From Gammaproteobacteria bacterium (GTDB taxonomy: Bacteria > Pseudomonadota > Gammaproteobacteria > Steroidobacterales > Foliamicaceae), in NCBI GenBank assembly GCA_009845905.1, contig VXYS01000004.1:1-64000 (forward strand): a DNA stretch of 64,000 nucleotides, written 5' to 3'. Positions 29,804 through 38,913 of the stretch are shown in pieces. The notes below the pieces were generated by a model. The model was given only the letters and a program-made list of their open reading frames with translations, did not search any database and was not told the origin of the DNA. Each line of letters opens with the position of its first letter. Position 1 is the stretch's first letter. A program made the translations under genes and the position numbers.

Positions 29804-30895
29804 TTACGAACTTTCCAGCTCTCGAGTCGACTCCCGGACAATCAGTTCGGGAACGGTCTGGTTTGGCCCCAGTGGAACATCTTCATCGCCGAATGCAAGA
29901 AGGCTTTGAGCCGCGAGCCGGCCGATCTTGCGCGCCGGAGTATGGACCGTCGTCAGACGGGGCCAAATTCGAGTTGCCGTCTCAAAATCGTCGAAACCGA
30001 CAATCGAAAGATCTTCCGGCGCTTTCAGGCCGGCAACGTGCAGTGCCTGCAACACACCGGCAGCCATTTCGTCATTGGCCGCGAAAGCGGCCGTCGGCGG
30101 CGGATCCAGATCGAGTATGTCGGCGCCTCTGGCCAAACCCGACTCGAACGTATAGTCGCCCTGCAGTACATAGTCCATCGGCAGGCGAATGCCGAACTCC
30201 ATCAGACCGTCCTCGAAACCGGATCGACGCTCGTGCGCGGAGCGGAAACTCCGGCGACCTGCGACCAGGGCAATCCGGGAATGCCCCAGGCTGGCCAGAT
30301 GCCGGGCGGCCTCGCGCCCGCCTACCCGATCGTTCGTAACAATCATTCGCCGTTCCATATCCAGTGCGACGGAGGCGACGCGAATGTAGGCGCAACCGAT
30401 TTCACGCAACGCTTCCGCGAGGCGCTCGTCCTCGGATACGGACGGCGTCAGCACGACGCCGTAGAGTTTCTGCATTTCAACGAACTTACGCGCGTCCTCA
30501 ATGAAGGTGTCGCTCCGGCGATTGCAAGGATGAACCACCAGTTCGAAATCGGTGCCCTTCAGGCCATCGAGAATACCGAGTTGCACATTGACGACGTATT
30601 GCGGCGTCGGATTGTCATAGATCATGCCGACAAGATACGAACGCCGAAATGCGAAACCGCGCGCCTGCGGGTCCGGCCTGTAGCCGATGTCACGAATGAG
30701 CCCCTTGATCCCGGCGCGCGTCGCATCGTTTACCTGCGGTGAATCATTAATGACCCGGGATACCGTTTTTTTCGAGACGCCGGCAAGCCGGGCCACATCG
30801 CCCATCGTCGGCTTTCGGCCATCGACATTGTTCTCGAACCAACTGCGGGCGGCCGCCTTGAAATCGGTGTCTGCTTTGCGGCTTCTTCTTCCCAC
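29804..30895 (-). CDS. LacI-family transcriptional regulator
   Basis: 363 residues. The helix-turn-helix starts about residue 30 (TMGDVARLAGVSKKTVSRVI) after an unusual basic extension, seen in other LacI proteins of Sphingomonas/Caulobacter-like bacteria. A type-1 periplasmic-binding sugar domain follows, with YLVGMIYDNPTPQYV and SIVGFDDFETATRIW. An internal ATG at residue 31 is the alternative start. Its place inside a receptor-kduI operon suggests it responds to uronate oligomers or a breakdown product, and the palindrome at 34829-34844 is a likely operator. Confidence 0.92.
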   Translation of the reverse strand: MGRRSRKADTDFKAAARSWFENNVDGRKPTMGDVARLAGVSKKTVSRVINDSPQVNDATRAGIKGLIRDIGYRPDPQARGFAFRRSYLVGMIYDNPTPQYVVNVQLGILDGLKGTDFELVVHPCNRRSDTFIEDARKFVEMQKLYGVVLTPSVSEDERLAEALREIGCAYIRVASVALDMERRMIVTNDRVGGREAARHLASLGHSRIALVAGRRSFRSAHERRSGFEDGLMEFGIRLPMDYVLQGDYTFESGLARGADILDLDPPPTAAFAANDEMAAGVLQALHVAGLKAPEDLSIVGFDDFETATRIWPRLTTVHTPARKIGRLAAQSLLAFGDEDVPLGPNQTVPELIVRESTRELESS

Positions 30896-30919
30896 GGAAT
30901 TCCCCGAGCTGCACTTGCG

Positions 30920-31774
30920 TCAATTCGGTACGTTACTGCACTGGCGTTTGGACCTGAATTTCACGTCGAACCATCCAAACGAGCCGAAATCTACGCGCGC
31001 CGCAGAGGATACGGACACGCCATGTATGCCGGTAACCGCACCGGTGGAAATCAACGTTCCTTCGGGAAGTTCAATACCGCGGGTCGCGGCAAGACCCAAT
31101 AGAAATCGCAAAGCCGCCAGCGGACCGCCCGGCACGGCGCTCGCCGTCGCATTACCAACAACGGCGCCGTCGATCATGACTTTCGCCGTCAGTGAATCCA
31201 GGTCTCTGGAATTCCAGTTTGCAACCGCAGGACCCAGAAGTAATCCGGCGTTGTTGCCGAAGTCGGAGACAACACAGGTCGGACCCAGCTGGTTGATTGC
31301 AGCCATGGGACTGCTGGCAATCTCCACCCCGACGAACAGCGAAGACACAAAGTCGATCAGGTCCGCGTCGGAGTATTTCCTTTCCGACGGGTGGACGGCG
31401 CGGCCGAGCTCCAGAATGAATTCCGCCTCTACCGCCGCGAATCCACCCGCGTAAATCGGCATGGTCCTGGCGGAGCCGGGCTCTATGCCGACAATGGAAG
31501 ATTTGAAGATCGGGCCGGCCAGGCGCTCGTCGCCAACCCGTAACCGTTGATCGGCCGGGATCATCCCGATTTTCCAACCCGCGACCGTATCCGCCCAGCG
31601 CGCTATGGATGCAGCCTGAATTGCATACGCACCGTCCAATGAGTCGGGAAGGGCGCCCGGAAAATCCGGCAGGGCCTCGGCAGCCGCTCGTGCGGCCACC
31701 AGGCGCCTGGAAATCGCGTCAAGCTCTCGCGGTATTCCGTCGATGTCCGCCTTAGTGTCCAACGGGGGACTCAT
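30920..31774 (-). CDS. 2-keto-4-pentenoate hydratase / fumarylacetoacetate hydrolase-family protein (MhpD-like)
   Basis: 284 residues. The MhpD branch of the FAH fold: metal-binding Glu pair in AAVEAEFILELGRAV, FVGVEIASSP, and the C-terminal STGAVTGIHGV. Such enzymes hydrate or cleave 2-keto acids. In this operon it may act on a keto-deoxy sugar acid, but that is inferred from neighbours only. The proposed ATG lies two bases from a strong hairpin (31777-31803) and has no visible ribosome-binding site, so the true start or its control is uncertain. Confidence 0.8.
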   Translation of the reverse strand: MSPPLDTKADIDGIPRELDAISRRLVAARAAAEALPDFPGALPDSLDGAYAIQAASIARWADTVAGWKIGMIPADQRLRVGDERLAGPIFKSSIVGIEPGSARTMPIYAGGFAAVEAEFILELGRAVHPSERKYSDADLIDFVSSLFVGVEIASSPMAAINQLGPTCVVSDFGNNAGLLLGPAVANWNSRDLDSLTAKVMIDGAVVGNATASAVPGGPLAALRFLLGLAATRGIELPEGTLISTGAVTGIHGVSVSSAARVDFGSFGWFDVKFRSKRQCSNVPN

Positions 31775-31776
31775 GG

Positions 31777-31803
31777 CAAGCCCCGGTAATGATCCGGGGC
31801 TTG
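31777..31803 (-). terminator. Strong GC-rich hairpin before the hydratase start
   Basis: CAAGCCCCGG and CCGGGGCTTG make a perfect 10-bp stem with a 7-base loop, in the 65-bp gap between the receptor stop and the hydratase ATG. No T-run follows on the minus strand. It could stop or slow transcription leaving the receptor gene, protect the 3' end of the receptor message, or hide the hydratase start. Confidence 0.6.
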
Positions 31804-31839
31804 CGTGCGCGGTGAGAAGTCATCATCAATGTCACTGCG

Positions 31840-34758
31840 TCAGAAGCGGTAGATTCCACCGACCACGATGCGCCTGTCGGGGAGCCCCACGAAACAAAGC
31901 GGTCCGGACGTGCTGACACAGTGTTGATCGATGCGCTCTTCGGTAAGGTTCACAACTTCAAGACCAACATCCAGATTATCGCTCACCGAGTAGTTGATGC
32001 TGGCATTCAGCTGGCCTCTGTCGAGCGTATGGACCGGGAAGCTGAATGTGCTGCTACCGCTCGTGTTGGCGCCGCCACCGAAGTCCTGTGTGCGGAACGA
32101 TTCACGCCACGTGTAGCGCGCCCTTGCGGACAGACCGTACTTCTCGTAGTAGAGCGTGATGTTGTAGGCGTCCTCGGAGAAGTCGAGCAGTCCCCGGGGA
32201 ATGCAGACACCGCTGCCGAGAACTTGCGCGCCGCGTCCCGACGTGCAGTCCACGATCGAGCCACCGCTGAAATCCTGGTTGGTGTAGTTGAAAATGATAC
32301 CGAAACCGGACGCCCAGCCCAAACGATCCTCGAAGCCTGACAGGTCGTACTGGAAGGCAAACTCGAACCCGGACTGGGTGGTGGTCGACGGGTCGTTGGT
32401 CCAGGTCTGGTAGTCGACACACAATCCCAGCCTGTTGGGGTCGCCCAGTACGTTGGGTATGACCGTCGGGTTCCAGATGCCGCCGCCCGGGCAACTTGGA
32501 TCGGTTTCACGGGCAAGGCCACTGGTGGAACTCGCATCCTCCACCAGCAATGCGCCTTCGAAGACTTGTCCGATGATGTCCGTGCGATCCTTCGTGAAGT
32601 AACCGAGGCTGACCAGCGCCGACTCGGCGAAGTACCACTCGACCGCCAGATCCAGCGAATCGACTTCCTCGGGCTTGAGGTTGGGGTTGCCCTGATCGAT
32701 GGCGGAGTTTTCCTGATTGTCGGCCGCGAACGCAGTACTGATCCTATTGAAACCCGGACGCCGGATGTCCGAGCCATAGCCGAAACGAACGATCACGTCT
32801 TCGCTAACTTCGGCTGCCACGTTCAATCGCGGCAGCAGGAAGTCGTACTTGCCCTTGGTTGACTCCAGCGATCTGTTGCCCGCGGCATCCTCAAAGCCAT
32901 ACGCCACCGAATCGACCTCGGTCTCGACATAGCGCACGCCTACGTTGCCGCGAAAAATGCCGGCCTCGAAGTTCGCTTGCGCATACAGCGCCGTGGTCTC
33001 TTCGCCGACGTCATAAAACTGATTCCGATCGGATGCAAGTCTGGCGGTATCCGGGCTGACCGGATCGTGTGCGACAACCGCCGCCTCCAGAATGGCCAGC
33101 GTGCCGTCCGGGTCGGAAAAGGCGCGATCCGGATCGACCAGCAGGAAATCACGGATGAACAGCGTTCTGCCGTCGCCCTTGTCAAAGTTGCTGGGTCCCG
33201 GCACCAGCAATTCCGAGAACAGGGCACCGTTCGGGCTGTCCACCATCCGGCTGAATCCGCCAATCCGGTCCTGAATACGGTTGAACCGGCTTGAGGATTC
33301 GCCGTAGCGGAAACCGAAGTCGAGCGTGGTAACGCCGTTCCAGTCCGCTTCCCAGGAGAAGTCCATGCGGAGCGCATCTTCTTCGTTCTCGGTCGTATTG
33401 CGGCCAATAATCACCTGGTCCAGGACGACATTGGCCGGGTCCAGCAGATCGGCCTGCGCCGGTGCAAAGGGTGAATCGAAATTGACGCCCCATGACAACG
33501 TGCCGCCCGACAGGTCATAGATGAACGGCACGCAGTTATCGTTGCTGCTTCCGTCAAGAGGACAGTTCGGGTTAATGAAGTTCAGCGTCGTGCTCAGGTT
33601 GGGGTTGGACGTGTCCGAAGTCGTCATCGCGTACTCGGCGCTTACGGACCATCGTTCGCCATTCCATTCGCCACCCAGCGCAATGATTTGACTGTCGGTG
33701 ACGCGAGAACCGGTATCGCTTGAGAAACGCAGGTTGGGATCGTCATCGTCGTTGGACAGATCCGGCTCGAGCGTGCCCTGAAGCGCTGCGGGGAACCTGC
33801 CGGGACCGACCCCGAAATCAACCGTTTCATAAGCCGTGGGGACACTGAGATTTCTCAGCGTGCTGACGCCGGACGCCTGAAGCCGATAACTGTCCTGGCT
33901 TCGCTCCTGCTCATTGATAACAACGTCGGCATGAAATTTCAGGCTGTCACTGGGCGCCCATTCGAAGGTTGAGGCAAGATTGACGGTCTCGTAGTCGTAG
34001 TTCTCCTGCTCCTGAACCAGGAACTGGATACCGAGAAATTCGGAGGGATCAACCGCCGCAGCCGGCGAAACGCGGTTGTCGCGGTCGGTACGAGGACGAA
34101 ACGACACCGATTCCTGCTCGGTAACGCTGCCGCTGATCACAAAACCGACTTCGCCCGCACCCGTCGACCAATTGTCGCCAAAAGCGCCGGAGAATCTGGG
34201 CGTCATGCTCTCGGAACTCAGGCTGCTGTCTTCGTACTGAACCCTGAGCGCGCCCAATCTCGCCGGCAGATCGAGCGGGCGTATCGTCTTGAGGTTGATC
34301 GTGCCGCCAACGGAGCCTTCAATGGTCCCGGCGTCAGGTGACTTGGTCACTTCGACCGCTGAAATGATCGCCGGATTGACATCCTCGAAATTGATGCCGC
34401 TGCGGCCGGAGCCGGAATTCACGGTGGAAACGCCATTGAATTCGACCCGGTTGGAATTGGTGCCGCGGATCTGAACGCCGGTGCCGACGCCCGCCGTACG
34501 GGTAATCTGGATGCCGGTAATATTCTCAAGCACTTCCGCCAGGTTCTGATCGGGCAGCTTGCCGATATCCTCCGCGATAATGACCTCGACCAATTGGTCC
34601 GAGTCCCGTTTCTGGTCCACGGCAGCTGCCAGGGATCCGCGGATGCCCGTAACGACAATCTCTTCCAAAGGTTCGTCGTCCTGCGCGACGGTCGCAGTTG
34701 AAAAGACCAGCGTCGTCGCGGCCAGCGCGAACGCAGCAATACTGGGTTGATATTTCAT
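31840..34758 (-). CDS. TonB-dependent outer-membrane receptor (carbohydrate type)
   Basis: 972 residues, the large TonB-dependent receptor class (Caulobacter-like). Signal peptide ending ATVAQ, TonB box-like LEEIVVTGIRG, plug domain (about 50-180) with IQIRGTNSNRVEFNG and VEVTKSPDAGTIEGSVGG, then a beta-barrel ending in Phe (VVGGIYRF). Such receptors import large oligosaccharides or chelates using the Ton system. Divergent from a beta-helix protein and upstream of kduI, so pectin, alginate or another polyuronate fragment is the probable cargo. Confidence 0.95.
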   Translation of the reverse strand: MKYQPSIAAFALAATTLVFSTATVAQDDEPLEEIVVTGIRGSLAAAVDQKRDSDQLVEVIIAEDIGKLPDQNLAEVLENITGIQITRTAGVGTGVQIRGTNSNRVEFNGVSTVNSGSGRSGINFEDVNPAIISAVEVTKSPDAGTIEGSVGGTINLKTIRPLDLPARLGALRVQYEDSSLSSESMTPRFSGAFGDNWSTGAGEVGFVISGSVTEQESVSFRPRTDRDNRVSPAAAVDPSEFLGIQFLVQEQENYDYETVNLASTFEWAPSDSLKFHADVVINEQERSQDSYRLQASGVSTLRNLSVPTAYETVDFGVGPGRFPAALQGTLEPDLSNDDDDPNLRFSSDTGSRVTDSQIIALGGEWNGERWSVSAEYAMTTSDTSNPNLSTTLNFINPNCPLDGSSNDNCVPFIYDLSGGTLSWGVNFDSPFAPAQADLLDPANVVLDQVIIGRNTTENEEDALRMDFSWEADWNGVTTLDFGFRYGESSSRFNRIQDRIGGFSRMVDSPNGALFSELLVPGPSNFDKGDGRTLFIRDFLLVDPDRAFSDPDGTLAILEAAVVAHDPVSPDTARLASDRNQFYDVGEETTALYAQANFEAGIFRGNVGVRYVETEVDSVAYGFEDAAGNRSLESTKGKYDFLLPRLNVAAEVSEDVIVRFGYGSDIRRPGFNRISTAFAADNQENSAIDQGNPNLKPEEVDSLDLAVEWYFAESALVSLGYFTKDRTDIIGQVFEGALLVEDASSTSGLARETDPSCPGGGIWNPTVIPNVLGDPNRLGLCVDYQTWTNDPSTTTQSGFEFAFQYDLSGFEDRLGWASGFGIIFNYTNQDFSGGSIVDCTSGRGAQVLGSGVCIPRGLLDFSEDAYNITLYYEKYGLSARARYTWRESFRTQDFGGGANTSGSSTFSFPVHTLDRGQLNASINYSVSDNLDVGLEVVNLTEERIDQHCVSTSGPLCFVGLPDRRIVVGGIYRF

Positions 34759-34828
34759 TGAATGGCTCCCAAGTGAGTATTCTCACCCCATAATGGATGA
34801 ACTGATTCGACCGTATAAGGTACACAAT

Positions 34829-34844
34829 GTTACACCGGTGTCAA
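34829..34844. promoter_or_regulatory. LacI-type operator candidate in divergent receptor/beta-helix promoter region
   Basis: A perfect ten-base palindrome ACACCGGTGT (34832-34841) within the sequence GTTACACCGGTGTCAA. Central CG and length are typical of LacI-family operators. It lies 71 bp before the receptor start and about 130 bp before the beta-helix gene, and the same operon encodes a LacI regulator. The remainder of the 213-bp gap shows no other clear element. Confidence 0.65.
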
Positions 34845-34971
34845 TAGGTGCCAGATTCACGGCATATCAGCGGCAAGCGACGGAGGTTTGTCTCCCGGAT
34901 TTTGACTTGGTAACATTTGTTCCGGAAACGTCACGAGCCACGGACGCCGCCTATTCCACGGTATCAACTAC

Positions 34972-36657
34972 ATGAAATACAGCAACTTATTTCCGACGCT
35001 CGGCATGACGATCCTGCTTCTCTGTTCGCCGCTCCTGGTTGCGGACCAGGCGAAGAGTGAAATTCCCGCTATTTTGTCCATAGAGACAATAAGGCGTGAC
35101 AATTTCCTGCCCGATTTTTCGTTTGCGGGATACGGGAATGGCCTGGCCGCAATACCGGACGCATCCGGGACCGTGATCAGGGTTGACGATTTCGGCGCCT
35201 CCGCCAACGACGACTCAGACGACACAAAAGCGGTTCTGGCTGCGATATCGCATGCAAATGACGTAGCCGGTCCCGTCGTCGTCCGGTTTTCGGCCGGACG
35301 GTATATCGTCTCCGAAGTTCTGCGAATCGAACGCTCCGACTTTGTGCTGCAGGGCGCAGGCTCCGGGTCCGGCGGCACCGTCCTTCACTTTCCCCGACCC
35401 CTGAAACAAGTCGACCGAAGTGCCTCGCTGGATGAGCTCAGACAGTACCTGGTGGAACTCGACAAGCGCGAAGTGGATCCGGGCAGGAATCTCAATGACT
35501 ATTTCTCCGAGTATTCATGGAGCGGTGGATTCGTCTGGATACAGAAGCCGGGCGTGCGTGAAGCGCCTTACCTGCTTGAATACGACCCGGAGATCGAGAA
35601 ACTGGCGGACATCGAGACGGGCGCAAGGGGCGCCCGGACCATCGTTCTTTCCTCGACGGCCGATATTGCCGCGGGCGACATCATTCAGTTGCAGTGGATC
35701 AACCGCACGGGGCCCGACGCCGGGATCATCAAATCACTCTACGAATCGGAATACGAAAGCGCGGGCTCTCATCACTGGTCGTTTCCGGAACGCCCGCTCG
35801 TTCGCCAGACATCCCGGGTGCTAAGAGTCGACGGCCGCAACGTAGAGCTGGCCGACCCGCTGCTGCACGATGCGAATGACACGATTCCCGCGCAAGTTGC
35901 CGCCTGGGACGGCTTGCAGCACGTCGGAATCGAAGATCTCGGACTTGAGTTTCCCGATTCTCCGTTCTTCGGCCACCACCTCGAGCGCGGCTACAACGGA
36001 ATTTACTTCACCAGCTCGTTCGATTCCTGGGCGAGAAACATTCGCATCACCAACGCCGACAGCGGCATCCTGAGCTACAACAGCGCCAACCTGACTTTCA
36101 GGGACGTGATTTCCGATGGCGCCCGGCGTGCCCATTACGCCGTGCACATGGGCAACGTGCATAACGTGCTGGCGGAGAATATCAGGATCATGAATCCGGT
36201 CCTGCACTCGTTGTCCTTCAACACTCAGTCAACGAAATGCGTCTTCAGGAACGCCGAGGTTTTCGTCAGCCCGACGCTCGACCAGCATGCCGGCGCGAAC
36301 CATCAGAACCTGTTCGACAACGTAACCCTGCACATGAAGGCGGTCCGAAGCAACGACGGGCCGGTCGTCCCGGTGTTTGACGGTAGCGGCGCCGGCTACT
36401 GGCAGCCCGGTCATGGCGGATTCAATACCACCTGGAATCTGCGTGTCCTGGTTACGGGCGGGGCATACCCAGATGAAGTCGTTACCGTGCAGGGCCTGGA
36501 TGAAGGGCCGTTGGCCCGAATCGTCGGTCTGCACGGCAATCGGGAGTTCAAGCTGGATTACCGGCCCACGCCGTATGTCGAAATGCTCAACGAACCGCTC
36601 GAATCGATCCCGTCCCTCTACGACTATCAAAGACAGCAGCGCCTTGACGACGATTGA
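34972..36657 (+). CDS. Exported right-handed beta-helix protein, pectate-lyase-like (possible polyuronate lyase)
   Basis: 561 residues with signal peptide (MKYSNLFPTLGMTILLLCSP). An N-terminal Pectate_lyase_3-like start at about residue 62 (VIRVDDFGASANDDSDDTKA) leads into a repeated-strand beta-helix with VVRFSAGRYIVSEVLRI and later IYFTSSFDSWARNIRI. I cannot assign a CAZy family or catalytic residues. Divergent from the receptor, with a LacI-type operator between, in a locus with kduI, so a role in releasing unsaturated uronates outside the cell is reasonable. Confidence 0.8.
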   Translation: MKYSNLFPTLGMTILLLCSPLLVADQAKSEIPAILSIETIRRDNFLPDFSFAGYGNGLAAIPDASGTVIRVDDFGASANDDSDDTKAVLAAISHANDVAGPVVVRFSAGRYIVSEVLRIERSDFVLQGAGSGSGGTVLHFPRPLKQVDRSASLDELRQYLVELDKREVDPGRNLNDYFSEYSWSGGFVWIQKPGVREAPYLLEYDPEIEKLADIETGARGARTIVLSSTADIAAGDIIQLQWINRTGPDAGIIKSLYESEYESAGSHHWSFPERPLVRQTSRVLRVDGRNVELADPLLHDANDTIPAQVAAWDGLQHVGIEDLGLEFPDSPFFGHHLERGYNGIYFTSSFDSWARNIRITNADSGILSYNSANLTFRDVISDGARRAHYAVHMGNVHNVLAENIRIMNPVLHSLSFNTQSTKCVFRNAEVFVSPTLDQHAGANHQNLFDNVTLHMKAVRSNDGPVVPVFDGSGAGYWQPGHGGFNTTWNLRVLVTGGAYPDEVVTVQGLDEGPLARIVGLHGNREFKLDYRPTPYVEMLNEPLESIPSLYDYQRQQRLDDD

Positions 36658-36725
36658 TCGCAATTCACGCACATACCCGGTTGACGCACATCCTATAATC
36701 GGGCGAGCGTGGAGGAGGGAGCGCT

Positions 36726-37463
36726 TTGCTGCAAGCTACGAAGCTTACGAAGAGCTACGGCGAGATAGAAGCCCTCAAGGGGCTGGACATGACGGTGGAG
36801 GGTGGCGACATCTATTGCCTGCTGGGCGCCAACGGCGCCGGCAAGACGACCACCATCAGCCTGTTCCTGAACTTCATCCGGCCGGACGGCGGCACCGCGA
36901 CGGTGTGCGGGCTGGATGTCACCGAACAGCCGCTGGAAACCAAGAAACTGCTCGCCTATATACCCGAGCAGGTCATGCTCTACGGAAATCTGACGGCGCT
37001 GGAAAATCTTCGCTATTTTTCCCAGTTGGGCGGCCACGACTACTCGCAGGAGGAATATCGCGACTTCCTGCGGCGAGTGGGCCTTGAAGAGGAGGCCGTG
37101 GACCGGCGGGTAAAGACCTACTCGAAGGGAATGCGCCAGAAGGTCGGCGTGGCCATCGCGCTTGCCAAGCAGGCCAGGGCGCTGTTGCTGGACGAGCCGA
37201 CGGCAGGACTGGACCCCAAGGCCAGCAACGAATTCTCGGAACTGCTGCTGAAACTGAAGTCGGACGGCGCCGCGATCCTGATGGCCACCCACGATCTGTT
37301 CCGCGCCAAGGAAACCGGCACGCGCATCGGCATCATGAAGGAGGGACGCCTGGTCGATGAACTCAGCACCGGAGAGGTATCCCATGCCGACGTGGAGAAA
37401 ATCTATCTCCAGCACATGCACGCCGGCGGACACTACGCGCAGGAGGGCGCCGGTTCCGCCTGA
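36726..37463 (+). CDS. ABC transporter ATP-binding protein
   Basis: 245 residues from TTG 36726, justified by the strong GGAGGAGGGAG site (36711-36721). Walker A GANGAGKTTT, Q-loop-like PEQVMLYGN, signature YSKGMRQKV, Walker B ALLLDEPTAGLDP and H-loop His in ATHDLF are all intact. A consensus TATAAT box lies at 36694-36699; no -35 at good spacing is seen. First gene of a three-gene operon with two ABC-2 type permeases, the layout of an exporter or of membrane-remodelling systems. Confidence 0.93.
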   Translation: MLQATKLTKSYGEIEALKGLDMTVEGGDIYCLLGANGAGKTTTISLFLNFIRPDGGTATVCGLDVTEQPLETKKLLAYIPEQVMLYGNLTALENLRYFSQLGGHDYSQEEYRDFLRRVGLEEEAVDRRVKTYSKGMRQKVGVAIALAKQARALLLDEPTAGLDPKASNEFSELLLKLKSDGAAILMATHDLFRAKETGTRIGIMKEGRLVDELSTGEVSHADVEKIYLQHMHAGGHYAQEGAGSA

Positions 37464-37479
37464 ACAAGAGGTACAACAC

Positions 37480-38913
37480 ATGATCGCATCCATTGCACGC
37501 AAGGAATTCTCCGAAATCGTGCGCGACGGGCGGTTCAAATGGACCGCCGGCATCATGGCGCTGCTGCTGCTGACGGCCCTGGCCGCCGGCTACCAGAAAT
37601 ACAGCGCTTACATGGATATGCAGCGCCTTGCCCAGGACCAGACCAACTACCAGTGGTTCAACCAGGGCGACAAGAATCCGCATTCGGGGGCGCACTACGG
37701 CAACTACGCATTCAAGCCGGCCGGACCGCTCGCCTTCTTCGACAACGGCATCAACAACTACGCCGGCACCGCGCTGTTCATGGAGGCGCACAAGCAGAAC
37801 TTCGCAATCGGCCGGCCCGCGACCGACCAGAGCTCGATCGGGCGCTTCGGCGACCTGAGCGGCGCCATGATCCTGCAACTGCTGATGCCGCTTTTGATCA
37901 TCTTCCTCGGATTCACGGCGTTTTCCGGCGAGCGCGAGAGCGGAACCCTGCGCCAGGTGCTGAGCATGGGGGTAAGCAATCGCCAGTTGCTCTGGGGCAA
38001 GGCGCTGGGAATCGGGACGGCGGTAGTGCTGGTCGTGGGCGCCTGCGTGCTGATCGGCGGCCTGGCGCTTTCGCTCACCGGACTGCACGCGGAGGGCGAG
38101 TCGCCCGGTCTGCGGGTGGCGCTCATGGCGGTGTCCTACCTTCTTTACGCCGCGATCTTCCTGTTCCTGACGCTTGCGGTGTCCGCCTGGGCAAAGAACG
38201 CCCGCACCGCGCTCATGGTCATGGTCGGTTTCTGGGCGTTCGTGGGTTTCCTGGCACCGAAAGCCGCCGGCGAAATCTCCAGGATCGTGCACCCGACCCC
38301 GGCCTTCGGCCAGTGGATGGCCGATATGCGCGCTCACCAGATGCGCGGTATCGACGGAGTGCCTCCGTTTGTGCGCTTCGAGCAGGAATCCCAGGCGATC
38401 TTCGCCCAGTACGGAGCGGAGACGATCGCCGAGCTTCCGGTCTATGTCGGTGCCCTCAGGCTGCAGAAATTCGAGGAGTACGACTTCCCCGTGTTCGAGG
38501 AGCACTACGGCCGGCTGCGCGATTCCTACATCAATCAGCGCCGTCTGCAGGACCGCCTGGGCGTGGTTGCGCCTACGCTGCCTCTGCGATCGCTGTCGAT
38601 GGCCCTGGCGGGAACGGATCTCATCCGGCACATCGACTTTGCCGACGCCGCCGAGGCTTACCGGCGCGACATGGTGACCACGATCAACGCCTACCTCGGC
38701 GAGGCGGCCGCCAGCCTGAATACCGCTGGCGGCGTGCTGGTCGCGGACCAGGAGGTATTCGGGATCGTGCCTCCATTCGAATTCAGGTCGCAGGGGTTGG
38801 GAGCAACGCTGGATGAGCACGGCGGCAATCTCATCGCGCTCGCACTCTGGCTGCTGGCAGCGCTGGGGCTGGCGCTGTGGGCGGTCCGGCGCCTCAGGGT
38901 GGAGGAAGACTGA
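37480..38913 (+). CDS. ABC-2 type permease, DUF3526-like, subunit 1
   Basis: 477 residues from ATG 37480 (ORF is open further upstream but overlaps the ATPase gene). One N-terminal helix (MALLLLTALAAGYQKY), a large extracytoplasmic insert, then a cluster of helices at about 135-270 (LLMPLLIIFLGFTAFSGERE through ALMVMVGFWAFVGF), a second soluble region and a C-terminal helix. This pattern is typical of ABC-2 permeases with DUF3526-like inserts. 16 bp after the ATPase stop. Cargo unknown. Confidence 0.87.
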   Translation: MIASIARKEFSEIVRDGRFKWTAGIMALLLLTALAAGYQKYSAYMDMQRLAQDQTNYQWFNQGDKNPHSGAHYGNYAFKPAGPLAFFDNGINNYAGTALFMEAHKQNFAIGRPATDQSSIGRFGDLSGAMILQLLMPLLIIFLGFTAFSGERESGTLRQVLSMGVSNRQLLWGKALGIGTAVVLVVGACVLIGGLALSLTGLHAEGESPGLRVALMAVSYLLYAAIFLFLTLAVSAWAKNARTALMVMVGFWAFVGFLAPKAAGEISRIVHPTPAFGQWMADMRAHQMRGIDGVPPFVRFEQESQAIFAQYGAETIAELPVYVGALRLQKFEEYDFPVFEEHYGRLRDSYINQRRLQDRLGVVAPTLPLRSLSMALAGTDLIRHIDFADAAEAYRRDMVTTINAYLGEAAASLNTAGGVLVADQEVFGIVPPFEFRSQGLGATLDEHGGNLIALALWLLAALGLALWAVRRLRVEED

